A DNA stretch of 64,000 nt, from IMG/VR virus record IMGVR_UViG_3300021404_000005, positions 62,001-126,000 of that record. One strand, given 5' to 3'. The notes beneath the pieces were generated by a model. It was not told where the DNA came from. It was given only the letters and a program-made list of their open reading frames with translations, and did not search any database. The translations under genes were made by a program, and so were the position numbers. The stretch is from a virus. Shown one piece after another: positions 1 to 9,070 of the stretch (position 1 is the stretch's first letter; each line of letters begins with the position of its first letter).

Positions 1-110
1 CTAGGCTCTTTATACAGGTAGACTTCTAGATAGCCGTCGCGACGTGGGTAAGGCTTTAGTATTTTACCGCCCCTTACACCGCTTCGCGTGACTCGCGGAA
101 AGGAACGGAC

Positions 111-230
111 ATGCCCCAGGTCACTGACCTCGTACAGTCCCTCATAGCCTGGCACAGGCTGCCAATTTTCGCTCACACTCTTGAAAACGTATCTCGGGCT
201 GTAGTTATTCCGGATAGGGTGAAGTTCTAA
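111..230 (+). CDS. small conserved-looking protein, 39 aa
   Basis: Short reading frame starting MPQVTDLVQSLIAW. An AAAGGAAC Shine-Dalgarno-like stretch lies just upstream of its ATG. Its stop codon overlaps the start of the next gene as TAATG, so the large tail protein is probably translated by coupling from this frame. I recognise no family; position suggests a small tail-module protein or a coupling leader. Confidence 0.65.
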   Translation: MPQVTDLVQSLIAWHRLPIFAHTLENVSRAVVIPDRVKF

Positions 231-3058
231 TGCCCCCCACACCAAAGATAACTCCCACTAATATCGCGTCAGTAGCGCAATCCGCGAATAATCGCATTAG
301 CGCGTTGCTCCCGGATATAGCGTCTACTTCGAGTCCTATTACCGTATGGACTACGAATGTTATTTACGAGATGATAGCCCTGGCTGCGCCTCCTACTAAC
401 ATTTACAGTCCTGCGTACTACCCTTCTAGCGGAACGTGGACATGCCCTACTGGGCTTTCTAGCGTGCAAGTTGAATGCTGGGGAGGCGGCGGCGGCGGCG
501 GTGGCGGTAACGCTACTAGCGGCGGCGGTGGCGGCGGCGGTGGCGAATATGCTGCGGAGCAGAATTACCCCGTTGTACCCGGCCAGCAATATTCATACAC
601 GTGTGGCGATGGTGGTACTAATGGCATTTCAGGCGTCCCCGGAACTACTGGTCAGAACACAGTATTTGACCTGCAAGGTGTAGGGAAGTCGGGTGGTATA
701 ACCGCTCACGGTGGTCAAGGCGGTGACATTACTAGCGTAGGCAAGGGCGGTGCTGGCGGTACTGGCAGCACCAATACCACCGTATACGCAGGCGGTGCTG
801 GAGGTACCAACACTAATGGTGTAGGTGACGATAATCCGTACTTCTCACCTGTGGCTGCGGGTACTAAATACTGGTACATAATGGATGACGACCCTGCTTA
901 CTACACCACTATTCAAGATAACACGGGTATCACCGCCGCCCAGCAAGTTAATACGATAGGTACAAGTAACTCTACTACTCTAGGAAATATCAGTAGTCCT
1001 GTTACTCCTGCACAAGTCCCTACCAGTTCTGTCATCGGTCAGCTATACCAAGCTAACGTAGCCTGGAACTGGCTGTCTCCCAGTAGTACTGAAATGCCAT
1101 ACTACCGAGTAAATAACTCTAGTCTATCTGTGGCTGGCATGACATTCTCGTGCTGGGTTTATGCTGATGCTGGCGGTAACTTCAGTGGCACTAACGTCTC
1201 TGCTGGAACTATCGTGTCCACCTTTGACTACTCTATAACTACGAAATCTCCTGGCTACTCTGTATGGATTAACACTAGCAACCAAGTTAACTTGAAAGTT
1301 TCACGGCCTAATGGCGGTACCTACAGCACTCAACTTCTGACTCTTACTACAGCTCTAGACACTAATGCCTGGAATTATATTGTTTGTAGTTATGATGCAA
1401 CATCTTTGCGTATATACGTATATAACGGTAGTCATACGTCAGGAATATCAACTACAACTTCTACGTCACTTCCGGGTACCGGCAGTATTGTCCAGGTTAA
1501 TAGTAACAGTACATACTTCGGCATTAATCCGTCCATTAACGGGCCTAGTAATGGCTTCAGCGGACTAATGTCTAACCTGTGGATGTCAACGAGCGCTATT
1601 ACCTCCACAACCTGGCCTAACAGTGTGTATAACCCCACACCTACACCTCCCACTACAGGAGCCGGCGGCGGGGCGTCAGGCGGTGGCGGTGGCGTAGGTG
1701 GTACAGGAAGTCCCGGCAGTGTAGGAGGAGCAGGTGGCGCAGGCGGCAACGTACCCGCGGTTCCTGCCACATCTAATCTCACCGTAGGATACACAGGCAC
1801 AACCGGAGGCGTAGCTACAGGCAACGGTGTAAATCCTGCGTCTAATTCATATGGAGGCGGTGGAGGAGGAGCTGGCAACTTCAGCCCGCTGCCTACGTTG
1901 AAGACAATGACGCTCGTTGCAGCACAGAGCGCTTCTTACGCAGGTCCTGACGCTGTGAGCAATCCGTCCAGTCAGTACACCTTTAGCCTCGCTCCGTTGG
2001 TGACTAATTCATCAGAGAAGGTTAACACCAGTGCGGCTAACTTGTCTCCTGATTGCTACCAGGGCGGTCAAGCCCAAGTAGACAGTAACTATCAGGGCAC
2101 CATGTCTTCGGCAGTATTGCTCCCCAACGCAACGTCAACTGTCACGGCTCTTACGGGGGCCACTATCAGTAAGCTCACTATGAGTGCTGAAATTCTTAGC
2201 CCTAACGCCGCGTCGTTGATACTGGGCTACACTAACGACACAACGTTGCCCTCTGCTTTCACGGCTAGTAGTGTCACTACAGTAACTGAATTGCCGGTTC
2301 CCGCAGGCGCGCAGAATACTGTAGTTAGCTGGGACCTAACTAACAATCCCACGCTTCTTACGGCGTTGGAAAATGGCACTGCCTCTACCCTGATATTCGG
2401 TCCTGGCGCAACACCCGGCGATGCTTCGTACGTTAATACAGATACTGCTTCACAATTTAGTGTCGCATTTATCGGAGCTGGCGGGGTCGCATCAGGTTAC
2501 TTGCAAGACCTCACCCTTACTGTCCAGTACAGCACAAACAGCTACGCTACGGCGGCTTATGGTTGCCCTGGTGCAGTAAGAATTGCTTATATAAATCCCA
2601 ATGGTGTACCTATAGCCTCTATTCAGCCTTTGGCTACTACAGATGCGGCTACGGACCAGTTCGCACAAGGATTTACAGGGGACATAGTGGCCTTCCACCC
2701 TACAGGCGCTACGCCTGTGTCTCCTCGTCTTACTGAAACTTGGCAAAAGCCCAATGTGTTGTCCAATGGATGGGCACAAAGTAGCCCTGCATTCCAGTAT
2801 CAGTACTTGCCGGGCAATAAGGTGTTCCTAAGCGGTGTGGTTAATCCGGCTGCTGCAACAAACGCAGTAATGTTCACGCTACCCGCAGGCTACATTCCCG
2901 CTAACCAGGTTAACTTTCCGCTATCGTTTGGCGCTACAGGTGTGGCTAGTAACGTATTCGGGCGCGTCACAACAGGCGGTGCGGTCACTGTAGTTAACTT
3001 CACTACGACCACAGGACTAGTATTCTTTAACGCTATTATTCCGCTAGACCTGACGTAG
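230..3058 (+). CDS. Gly-rich tail fibre protein with LamG-like domain
   Basis: 942 residues. After an alpha/beta N-terminal 60 residues there is a pattern of the phage glycine-rich domain: a TWTCPTGLSSVQVECW beta strand followed by poly-Gly runs (residues about 70-200, resumed about 480-560). Between them (about 270-470) is a jelly-roll region with MTFSCWVYAD and NAWNYIVCSYD signatures, resembling concanavalin-like LamG domains that bind glycans. The last 90 residues (YLPGNKVFLSGVV, LPAGYIPANQVNFPL) look like the beta-sandwich tip found on actinophage tail proteins. Likely a receptor-binding or distal tail component, translated by TAATG coupling. Family placement is by pattern, not search. 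Confidence 0.85.
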   Translation: MPPTPKITPTNIASVAQSANNRISALLPDIASTSSPITVWTTNVIYEMIALAAPPTNIYSPAYYPSSGTWTCPTGLSSVQVECWGGGGGGGGGNATSGGGGGGGGEYAAEQNYPVVPGQQYSYTCGDGGTNGISGVPGTTGQNTVFDLQGVGKSGGITAHGGQGGDITSVGKGGAGGTGSTNTTVYAGGAGGTNTNGVGDDNPYFSPVAAGTKYWYIMDDDPAYYTTIQDNTGITAAQQVNTIGTSNSTTLGNISSPVTPAQVPTSSVIGQLYQANVAWNWLSPSSTEMPYYRVNNSSLSVAGMTFSCWVYADAGGNFSGTNVSAGTIVSTFDYSITTKSPGYSVWINTSNQVNLKVSRPNGGTYSTQLLTLTTALDTNAWNYIVCSYDATSLRIYVYNGSHTSGISTTTSTSLPGTGSIVQVNSNSTYFGINPSINGPSNGFSGLMSNLWMSTSAITSTTWPNSVYNPTPTPPTTGAGGGASGGGGGVGGTGSPGSVGGAGGAGGNVPAVPATSNLTVGYTGTTGGVATGNGVNPASNSYGGGGGGAGNFSPLPTLKTMTLVAAQSASYAGPDAVSNPSSQYTFSLAPLVTNSSEKVNTSAANLSPDCYQGGQAQVDSNYQGTMSSAVLLPNATSTVTALTGATISKLTMSAEILSPNAASLILGYTNDTTLPSAFTASSVTTVTELPVPAGAQNTVVSWDLTNNPTLLTALENGTASTLIFGPGATPGDASYVNTDTASQFSVAFIGAGGVASGYLQDLTLTVQYSTNSYATAAYGCPGAVRIAYINPNGVPIASIQPLATTDAATDQFAQGFTGDIVAFHPTGATPVSPRLTETWQKPNVLSNGWAQSSPAFQYQYLPGNKVFLSGVVNPAAATNAVMFTLPAGYIPANQVNFPLSFGATGVASNVFGRVTTGGAVTVVNFTTTTGLVFFNAIIPLDLT

Positions 3059-3089
3059 AATTATACCGAAATGAAAGGACGTGATTAAC

Positions 3090-3383
3090 GTGGCCGCAGG
3101 GATTCAGCCTAACCTGAGCACCCTTAACCAGCAAGCTGGAGCCTTGATGGTTAACTTGAGGAACTCCATACAGCAGGCTCAAGCATTTTTTGACTACCTT
3201 AGTACTGTAGGTACTGCTGGTCTTGAAGGTCTTGGCATGACAACGGATGATGCGGACTTGCTGATGGCGGCTTACACGAACCTATCTGCTTTGTCAGCGG
3301 TCTTCTACGGACAGGCGTATGCAGGTCCAGAACTCCCTTTCAACTTCTACAATCAGATAGTGCCCTTGACGGGCGGCCAATAA
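3090..3383 (+). CDS. small tail-module protein
   Basis: 97 residues, mostly helical (ALMVNLRNSIQQAQAFFDYLSTVG). A GTG at 3081 is also in frame but lies one base from the AAAGGA site; the GTG at 3090 has better spacing, so I prefer it. It lies between two large tail genes, and small helical proteins of this kind are common in actinophage tail operons. Function not known. Confidence 0.75.
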   Translation: MAAGIQPNLSTLNQQAGALMVNLRNSIQQAQAFFDYLSTVGTAGLEGLGMTTDDADLLMAAYTNLSALSAVFYGQAYAGPELPFNFYNQIVPLTGGQ

Positions 3384-3454
3384 AAGTCAAAAGCCTATAC
3401 GACCACGTAGTAGCGCTATCAGGCGGATTTTAGGTAAAAGAAGGAGCTTAACGG

Positions 3455-5200
3455 ATGGCACTTGAGAAGAGGGACGGCTCACAGATAGTGACGTTCCTGC
3501 CTCCGCGTCCGGCTAAGTCCTTCAGTATTACCCTAAGTGGGTCCTCCGCAACTTCGGAAGCGTTTGGCGGCAGTGACACCGATGGCAGGCGTTACGGCTG
3601 GATTAGGATTAACTCGTCTCAGTGGGAGACTGAGAACGACACGCAAGCCGACTACTTCAACGGCACTTCTGCTAACACACACTCTCCTTTGGAAAATGGC
3701 GAGCAGTTCCAACTATGGACAACTAATATCGTTGGCCTGAATTACCCGTCGAGCGCTACTCTTTACGACTCATCAGGTGCAGCAGACCTATACGAAATCT
3801 TTAACCTGCAAAACGCTTTGCCGAATGTATCTGGTGCACAAGCCCCTCTGGTAATGAAAGACCCTACAGTTTGCGTTGTGCAGGGAATAAAGCAGGTAGC
3901 GCACGGCAGCTGGGAAATTTATTTTTCACCTGATATTACGGAATCCATAAACACTAGTACTGACGGAATCATAACACTTCCGGTTCCGCGAGACCCGCGT
4001 TGGCTTAACGCTTACGGTCACGTAGACCAGGTTAACTACACCTTTACAATTCCTGGTGGTCCTAGTGCCTTCCAGTGCCTATTCGTAGTGCCTCCTGACT
4101 TCAGAACTACCGCTATGGACCCAGGCCGAATCCTTCAAGTATTCCGTGGAGGGCAATGTATCTGGGAAGGTATTACTACAGAACCCACGCCTAGCTCTAC
4201 TGGTTGGCAGATAGCTGCTAACGGCGCAGGTGCGTATGGCACGAATTTCACGTGTTTCTACGACGTATGGGATATTGGCCGACCTCTTCAGCTAGCGCTT
4301 GACCGAGGACTTCGCTGGCTGTTCCCGCCAATTATCCCTGCCACTACTAAGAACAATCCAGAGCAGGCTTATCTTGGTCCCGCACAAACTTCCGGGTCTA
4401 TGACAATAACGGACTTCCTCAACCTGGTGTGCACAACAGGGCGACTTTACTGGACGCTTATTCCACCTGTCAGTGCAGGCATTCCCGCATGCCCGTGGCG
4501 ACTTGAGTTCCTGGAATTCCCGACTGACCAAAGTGGTAACCCACTAGCTAAAGTCGCATCGGACCACGCTAACTATCTCAGCCGTGAATGGCGCAGGGTT
4601 GACCAGCCTTTGGGTTCTGATTTGAGTGCTACGCGTCGACCCCCTGATTTGTATCTAGTGAGCACGTCTCCTGTAGCTCGGAACATGAATGCCACCTACA
4701 ACACGCTGATACTAAATTACATGACACAAGCTGACCAGCTATCTAACTCGCAAAATGCGACAGGTACGGCTGCGGCTTTCAATACGGCGGTTGTTGACAT
4801 TCCTGAGTCCGTAGCTCGTTATGGTCGCGTCGAGTACTTCCTGGACCTCACCAATGGTGGGGCGCTAAGCCACGCTCAGGCGGTCAGCATCGGCCGTAAC
4901 GTCCTTAACAAGTACATCAGAGTGAACTTCACCACGCCGTTCTCCGTACAGCCAGGACAGCTCCTGAACAGCGGCGGGCAGCCTGTAGACCTCGCGTGTG
5001 ACTGGTCAGGCAGGACCATATCCGTAGTCGCGTACGGTATTCCTTTTGGTGGAGAAAGCCAGTTCGGGCCTTTGACGTTCTTTGCTGGTGGTTACCAGTA
5101 TGACGACAATAGTCAGACCGCTACTATAACGCCTTATCAGAATGCAGGAACTGATATCGCAACGGTAGTGGCTATGCTCTATCCCGGCACTTACGCCTAG
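3455..5200 (+). CDS. minor tail / baseplate protein
   Basis: 581 residues with a good AAGGAGCTTAACGG site before ATG. Beta-rich, with a C-terminal block (GRVEYFLDLTNGGALSHAQAV, then GRTISVVAYGIPFGGE) typical of siphoviral minor tail proteins that form the baseplate hub. No signal peptide or membrane segment. Its TAG stop shares the palindrome CTAG with the stop of the convergent gene on the other strand. Baseplate role is inferred from order and composition. Confidence 0.8.
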   Translation: MALEKRDGSQIVTFLPPRPAKSFSITLSGSSATSEAFGGSDTDGRRYGWIRINSSQWETENDTQADYFNGTSANTHSPLENGEQFQLWTTNIVGLNYPSSATLYDSSGAADLYEIFNLQNALPNVSGAQAPLVMKDPTVCVVQGIKQVAHGSWEIYFSPDITESINTSTDGIITLPVPRDPRWLNAYGHVDQVNYTFTIPGGPSAFQCLFVVPPDFRTTAMDPGRILQVFRGGQCIWEGITTEPTPSSTGWQIAANGAGAYGTNFTCFYDVWDIGRPLQLALDRGLRWLFPPIIPATTKNNPEQAYLGPAQTSGSMTITDFLNLVCTTGRLYWTLIPPVSAGIPACPWRLEFLEFPTDQSGNPLAKVASDHANYLSREWRRVDQPLGSDLSATRRPPDLYLVSTSPVARNMNATYNTLILNYMTQADQLSNSQNATGTAAAFNTAVVDIPESVARYGRVEYFLDLTNGGALSHAQAVSIGRNVLNKYIRVNFTTPFSVQPGQLLNSGGQPVDLACDWSGRTISVVAYGIPFGGESQFGPLTFFAGGYQYDDNSQTATITPYQNAGTDIATVVAMLYPGTYA

Positions 5201-5499
5201 AGAAACGCTAGATTATTGATAATTGTCTGCAAAGCCTGGATTTCTTGCTGGGCCTGAGCAGCCGTGGCGTCGCCGCCGACCATAATTATCTGCCAGAACG
5301 TGCTGCCGCTAATGTACAGGTAAAGAACAGAAGCGAACAGGTCAATTCCCGGCTTGTAGCCGTGAACATCAGAACCGTGCTGAACGCCTGCCCAGCCGTG
5401 TTGTTGCATTGACTGCGCGATAGCGCCGTACACATCACCGATATCTTCGGCCGCAGGCGACAGCTCATATTCGTGCGCAGCCCAGTAAAGTTCAGCCAT
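5197..5499 (-). CDS. small hypothetical protein, 100 aa
   Basis: Starts MAELYWAAHEYELSPAAEDIGDVYGAIAQ behind a strong GCAAGGAGAGACACC site. A single leftward gene set between rightward tail genes, overlapping the upstream gene end by four bases (CTAG). A helical C-terminus (AAQAQQEIQALQTIINNLAFL) could form a coiled coil. I do not recognise it. Confidence 0.75.
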   Translation of the reverse strand: MAELYWAAHEYELSPAAEDIGDVYGAIAQSMQQHGWAGVQHGSDVHGYKPGIDLFASVLYLYISGSTFWQIIMVGGDATAAQAQQEIQALQTIINNLAFL

Positions 5500-5594
5500 G
5501 GTGTCTCTCCTTGCTTAAGGTTATTGAGCACTCCGCTATTTCAAGGCTATCCGATATCATTAGGGGAGACATAAGGCAAAGGGCGGTATTCGAG

Positions 5595-6176
5595 ATGGCG
5601 TTGTCAGAAATACTTCCCGTGCTCATAAGCGCCCTAAGCATGATGTTTACAGGGTTGCTGTGGTTGCACGGCAGAAGTGAACGGTCAGACAAGAACACTA
5701 CGGCACACATTGAGCATGTGTTCACAGAGCACACGCAGCCTATCATAGACCGCATAACTACGCTAGAAGCACGAACTTCCCCCGAGTCCCGTGACAACGA
5801 GCGGGAAGCGATAAAGAATATAATCTCAGATAAGCTAGCTCCTATAGGAGAAAAGCTCGCCAAGCTCGAAGTTAAAATCGATGTGTACTGGACTAACTTT
5901 TCTATGGACGCTGCAAAGATTCTTCACCAACCAGACCCTGCGAGGCACCACATCGACGTTTTGCTAGAAGCCTACATGGACGGCACCATCTCTGATGCTG
6001 AGCGTCAGGAACTTAAGAAGTTCCTGTACATTATTCGTAACTGGGAGCCTGGACAGGAAGTTGGCTTTCCTGTGCATCCCGGTGAACAAGTAGCGGCTGC
6101 TATACTGCTCCGGACTATGGATTATGTAATAGCTGCGACTCGTAAAGCCCGAACTATTCCGGAAGTAATGGAATAA
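5595..6176 (+). CDS. membrane-anchored coiled-coil protein
   Basis: About 193 residues from the ATG at 5595; a TTG at 5511 would extend it by 28 residues but lacks a ribosome site. The N-terminus carries one hydrophobic span (ILPVLISALSMMFTGLLWL), followed by a long charged helix and a C-terminal globular part. The divergent 95-base gap to the leftward neighbour must hold promoters for both. Could be a holin-like or virion membrane protein; nothing in the sequence decides it. Confidence 0.7.
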   Translation: MALSEILPVLISALSMMFTGLLWLHGRSERSDKNTTAHIEHVFTEHTQPIIDRITTLEARTSPESRDNEREAIKNIISDKLAPIGEKLAKLEVKIDVYWTNFSMDAAKILHQPDPARHHIDVLLEAYMDGTISDAERQELKKFLYIIRNWEPGQEVGFPVHPGEQVAAAILLRTMDYVIAATRKARTIPEVME

Positions 6177-6221
6177 CAGTAAAGTTAGTTATGTAGACTT
6201 CCTTGCTGAATTGAGCTAACC

Positions 6222-6686
6222 ATGCCTGAAGACCCGACTCCCTCCGAGGTTCCGTCAACTGCGGCTGAGGATAGCTTTGCCGAGCATCTGACCAGCGACT
6301 TTGTTAAGGCTGCCGAAAAGCAAGTTGACATCCTTATCAAGGCTGCCACTAGAGTTCCGAAGCTTCAGATTCGCATACTCACCGTAGTGTGTGCTGCACT
6401 GCTAGTTATATCAGGAGTGCTAGGCTACCTAATATCCGAGCAGTACAGCACAACCCAGGAACTACGACACGACGCTGTTGCTAACTGTCGGGCCGGAAAT
6501 GAATTCAAGGCAGGACAGCAAGACGTATGGATATACTTTGTTAAGACCGCCCTTAACGGTAAAGGTAAAGATGCCCCTACACCTAAAGCTGTAGCATTTG
6601 GTAAGGCTCTACTTGCTAAAGCCGCTAAGATTGATGCTCCTAAGAATTGTGCTCAGGCTTACAACGTCAAGGCAAGTGGCGAATAA
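6222..6686 (+). CDS. single-span membrane protein
   Basis: 154 residues: acidic N-terminus, amphipathic helix, one membrane span (RILTVVCAALLVISGVLGYLI, about residues 50-70), then an outside domain with two cysteines (NCRAGN and PKNCAQAY) that could form a disulfide. Ends abutting the convergent secreted-protein gene. Next to another single-span protein; a role in lysis or envelope passage is possible but not shown. Confidence 0.75.
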   Translation: MPEDPTPSEVPSTAAEDSFAEHLTSDFVKAAEKQVDILIKAATRVPKLQIRILTVVCAALLVISGVLGYLISEQYSTTQELRHDAVANCRAGNEFKAGQQDVWIYFVKTALNGKGKDAPTPKAVAFGKALLAKAAKIDAPKNCAQAYNVKASGE

Positions 6687-7193
6687 TTAGAGTCGGTCGA
6701 AATCTGTAGTAGGGATATTACTTGCGAGGTAGGTAGGCTTAGTTGTGTGATATGTCCCGTGTCCATATGGCGGGTCAACTCCACCTAGTCCATTATTACC
6801 GTACCATTCTTGAGTGGCAGTAGCGCTGATACATGTGTAACGATAACCCTTCCCGTACAGCGCAATTACGACAGGGCCGCTAGCGTAGCGCCCAGCGAAA
6901 TAAAATTCGTACTTTCCGGTTCCGTGAACTTCAGTAGAGCTGACACCCGTCCAACGAATTTGATACAGTATTCCTACTGCTGCACTAGAAGGGGCGTTTA
7001 GTAGGTCCCCGCCCATAGGGTCGGCATTCTGTAGCTTGTACCACTGAGGCTTAAAAGAATTATTAATTTCTTCAACAACAGCAGTGGACGGTGTGTGCGG
7101 AGGAATGGTAGCAGCCGAGGCTACACCCATCGTGGTGGCTGTAAGAGCAGCAGTTCCTGTGAGTAGCGCGGCTAGACGCTTGAGTGTCTTCAT
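6687..7193 (-). CDS. secreted protein, paralogue of the 37.2-kb gene
   Basis: 168 residues with a clear signal peptide (MKTLKRLAALLTGTAALTATTMGVASAA, cleavage after ASA). The mature part begins ATIPPHTPSTAVVEEIN and shares QW(Y/F)KLQ..DP, RWT.V.ST...GTG, GPV.IA..G.GY.YT.IS.T.TQ.W and a YGHG.(Y/H)H(T/S)T ending with the protein at 37176-37670. Beta-rich, no catalytic signature that I recognise. AAAGG site before ATG. Likely exported by the host Sec system. Confidence 0.85.
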   Translation of the reverse strand: MKTLKRLAALLTGTAALTATTMGVASAATIPPHTPSTAVVEEINNSFKPQWYKLQNADPMGGDLLNAPSSAAVGILYQIRWTGVSSTEVHGTGKYEFYFAGRYASGPVVIALYGKGYRYTCISATATQEWYGNNGLGGVDPPYGHGTYHTTKPTYLASNIPTTDFDRL

Positions 7194-7234
7194 GTCTAAG
7201 TCAACCTTTCTACAAGTCTCAATATTCCTGCGGG

Positions 7235-8218
7235 TTACAGCTCATCTATAATCTCGCGTACGAGGTCCCCCATGCGCCTGACCTCTCGCGCTGCTGCCCA
7301 GCCTTGGTTAGTCTCCCAGAGAGCTTCACCTAGGTCCCAGCTAAGCGTGGTGAGCTTCAACAGAACTCGCTGGAGCCAGTCCTGGCCCATAGCTAGTACG
7401 TCTGGGCACCTACTTGACGCATAGCCATAATTCTTGTCGTGACCAAAATAAGTGCGCATCGTACTCATAGAGCAAAACACTTTAACCGAAGGGTAAAGCT
7501 CTTCTAGAGTTCCCTCAATTTCAGCGACCGCACAGTCAAGTATTTCTTCAGGGATACTGGCGTCAACAGCACTTTCTATCTTTCGCCCCGTAATCTGAGC
7601 GTGTGTGTTAACTGCCCCTTCAGTCTTAAAGGTGGGAGAGCGCCAAGGGCCTGCGGTTAGCTGATTCTTATACGTCTGCGTAAAATAGCCATCGAAGTTT
7701 CGCTTACGCTCTTCTTCCATAGTCCGGCGCAGGTGGTCTTTATCTATTGCTAGGCCCTTAAGGCGCACCTTACCGCAGCGAAAACCCTTATCGCCAATAA
7801 GTACAGTACCGAAGCCCTCTACTACGCCCTGGATTGTGATAGCCGTCTTGTCCAGTATTACGCTGGCATCAGCCGGCTTCCAGAACGCCCAGAAACCACA
7901 CCCGCAGCTAGGCTCAGGAGCCGCATGCTCGGGTACCTTACCGTACAACCGTGCCCTGCGGCATTCACCCTCGTAAAAGGCGTCACCAGGGTCCCAGCGG
8001 CCTCCGTAAGCGCCTATGAGCGCGTCTTGTTTCATCGGGTACATCTTCCACCACCGGTACCCTTGAACACTCCCTACGGCCAGCTCTGCCTCGCCTGTGA
8101 AGCCCTTCATGGCCGAGCTATTATCCGTTAGTCCTTGCCATCGGCTAAAGGAGGTGTTGCGCACTTCATCGACGCTGGCATTTAGCAGAAAAGTAAGCTC
8201 ATCAAGCTCGTTACTCAT
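7235..8218 (-). CDS. CGCGFWA/GFRC family protein (copy 1)
   Basis: 327 residues from an ATG that overlaps the previous stop (ATGAGTAA). Carries the signature of a four-member family in this window: GYRWW near residue 55, GGRWDPGDAFYEGECR, CGCGFWAFWKP (about 105-115), then VVEGFGTVLIGDKGFRCGKV. The cysteines could bind a metal. This copy has an extra 170-residue C-terminal extension. Similar C.CG.(F/Y) plus GFR proteins occur across actinobacteria and their phages without an assigned function. Confidence 0.8.
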   Translation of the reverse strand: MSNELDELTFLLNASVDEVRNTSFSRWQGLTDNSSAMKGFTGEAELAVGSVQGYRWWKMYPMKQDALIGAYGGRWDPGDAFYEGECRRARLYGKVPEHAAPEPSCGCGFWAFWKPADASVILDKTAITIQGVVEGFGTVLIGDKGFRCGKVRLKGLAIDKDHLRRTMEEERKRNFDGYFTQTYKNQLTAGPWRSPTFKTEGAVNTHAQITGRKIESAVDASIPEEILDCAVAEIEGTLEELYPSVKVFCSMSTMRTYFGHDKNYGYASSRCPDVLAMGQDWLQRVLLKLTTLSWDLGEALWETNQGWAAAREVRRMGDLVREIIDEL

Positions 8219-8369
8219 AGTGCGCCTCATCTATCGCCAAGCACAGGCGCTCCAGCGTATCCATGTCCTTGTCTGCGATATAAGCGTAGCCAGGAACAGA
8301 TGATTCTAGTGTATCCATCTCTTCCCACACGAATCGGTAAAGACTTTCCAGGGCTTCCGGCCTATTCAT
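8211..8369 (-). CDS. small acidic protein, 52 aa
   Basis: Starts MNRPEALESLYRFVWEEMDTLE; an acidic helical protein. Its start overlaps the end of the HTH gene and its stop overlaps the start of the next gene, so it belongs to one leftward operon. No family recognised. Confidence 0.65.
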   Translation of the reverse strand: MNRPEALESLYRFVWEEMDTLESSVPGYAYIADKDMDTLERLCLAIDEAHYE

Positions 8370-8673
8370 CGTCTTCCCACAGCTCCTCAAGGTCTGGCGC
8401 ATTAAGCTTACGGCGTTCCGCCAGCATCTTAATAGCCAACTTAGCTGCCTTGTTCGTCAGCAAGTCCTCCGGACCTACTCCTAGTGCTATGAAAAGCCGC
8501 CTGAAGTATGCACCGGATGGCTTTCGGATGCCTCTTTCGTATGAGCTGATACTCTCAACAGAGATGCCCGTTCGGCTAGCAAGCTCAGTCTGGGTCATTC
8601 CAGCTATCTCGCGGCATACCTTAAGCTTCTCCGGGTCAATCCTGACGCCACCCGTGAACGGCTTAGCAGGCAT
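8362..8673 (-). CDS. XRE-type HTH transcriptional regulator
   Basis: 103 residues from the ATG preceded by AAAGG. Contains a classical Cro/CI-like helix-turn-helix (REIAGMTQTELASRTGISVESISSYERG) followed by a RKPSGAYFRRLFIALGVG segment, the standard XRE layout. A C-terminal basic helix and acidic tail may dimerise. Likely binds DNA as a dimer and could control this leftward operon; targets unknown. Confidence 0.85.
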   Translation of the reverse strand: MPAKPFTGGVRIDPEKLKVCREIAGMTQTELASRTGISVESISSYERGIRKPSGAYFRRLFIALGVGPEDLLTNKAAKLAIKMLAERRKLNAPDLEELWEDDE

Positions 8674-9070
8674 GTTCCTCGCCTTTCTTGACTCCTGGCA
8701 GCCTGGCGAAAGAAGCTCCCCGCTTAATGCTGTTATTGACAAATCCGGGTTGCAGCAACCCGCAACGTTCCATTGCCTTAAGCAGCTTCTTATAGTCTTC
8801 CCACTTAACCCAGTGGTTGAGGTACAAGTGGTAGTGCCCCGGTGTTGAAGACTCGACTAGGGTAGCTTTGTAGTCAATGTCCAGTACAGGCATGTGGTAG
8901 TTATCGTCTACGCCGAACATCTTACTAGATACCAAGGTAGCTTCATCTTCAGGGCACACCTGACGGTCGCCCAGAGCATTGTCCGGGTCAAGCTTCTGCG
9001 AGTCTCCAAGCAATGGCTTTAGTGCCCGAAAAGGCGTACGGCCCTTCATGAAATACGGCCAAGGACTCAA
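8663..9070 (-). CDS. conserved phage protein with SSTPGHxHLY motif
   Basis: 135 residues if it starts at the TTG that overlaps the upstream stop (TTGA) behind a GGGGGGA site. The C-terminal half has DIDYKATLVESSTPGHYHLYL and a W..Y..LL..L helix, a block widely seen in actinophage proteins near replication genes. The D.D followed by a G-H-x-H strand recalls archaeo-eukaryotic primase folds, but this is only a resemblance. Function not established. Confidence 0.7.
   Translation of the reverse strand: MSPWPYFMKGRTPFRALKPLLGDSQKLDPDNALGDRQVCPEDEATLVSSKMFGVDDNYHMPVLDIDYKATLVESSTPGHYHLYLNHWVKWEDYKKLLKAMERCGLLQPGFVNNSIKRGASFARLPGVKKGEEHAC

Noticed and set aside
269-589. Antisense reading frame, 106 codons, opposite the Gly-rich tail gene
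   Set aside because: Gly-rich GGC runs read as Ala/Pro on the other strand; no start site and full overlap with a solid gene.
1432-1878. Antisense Pro-rich frame of 148 codons
   Set aside because: Poly-Pro is the complement of Gly codons in the tail protein; composition artefact.
8300-8848. 182-codon rightward frame over the HTH genes
   Set aside because: Lies across three overlapping leftward genes with good ribosome sites; no motif of its own.
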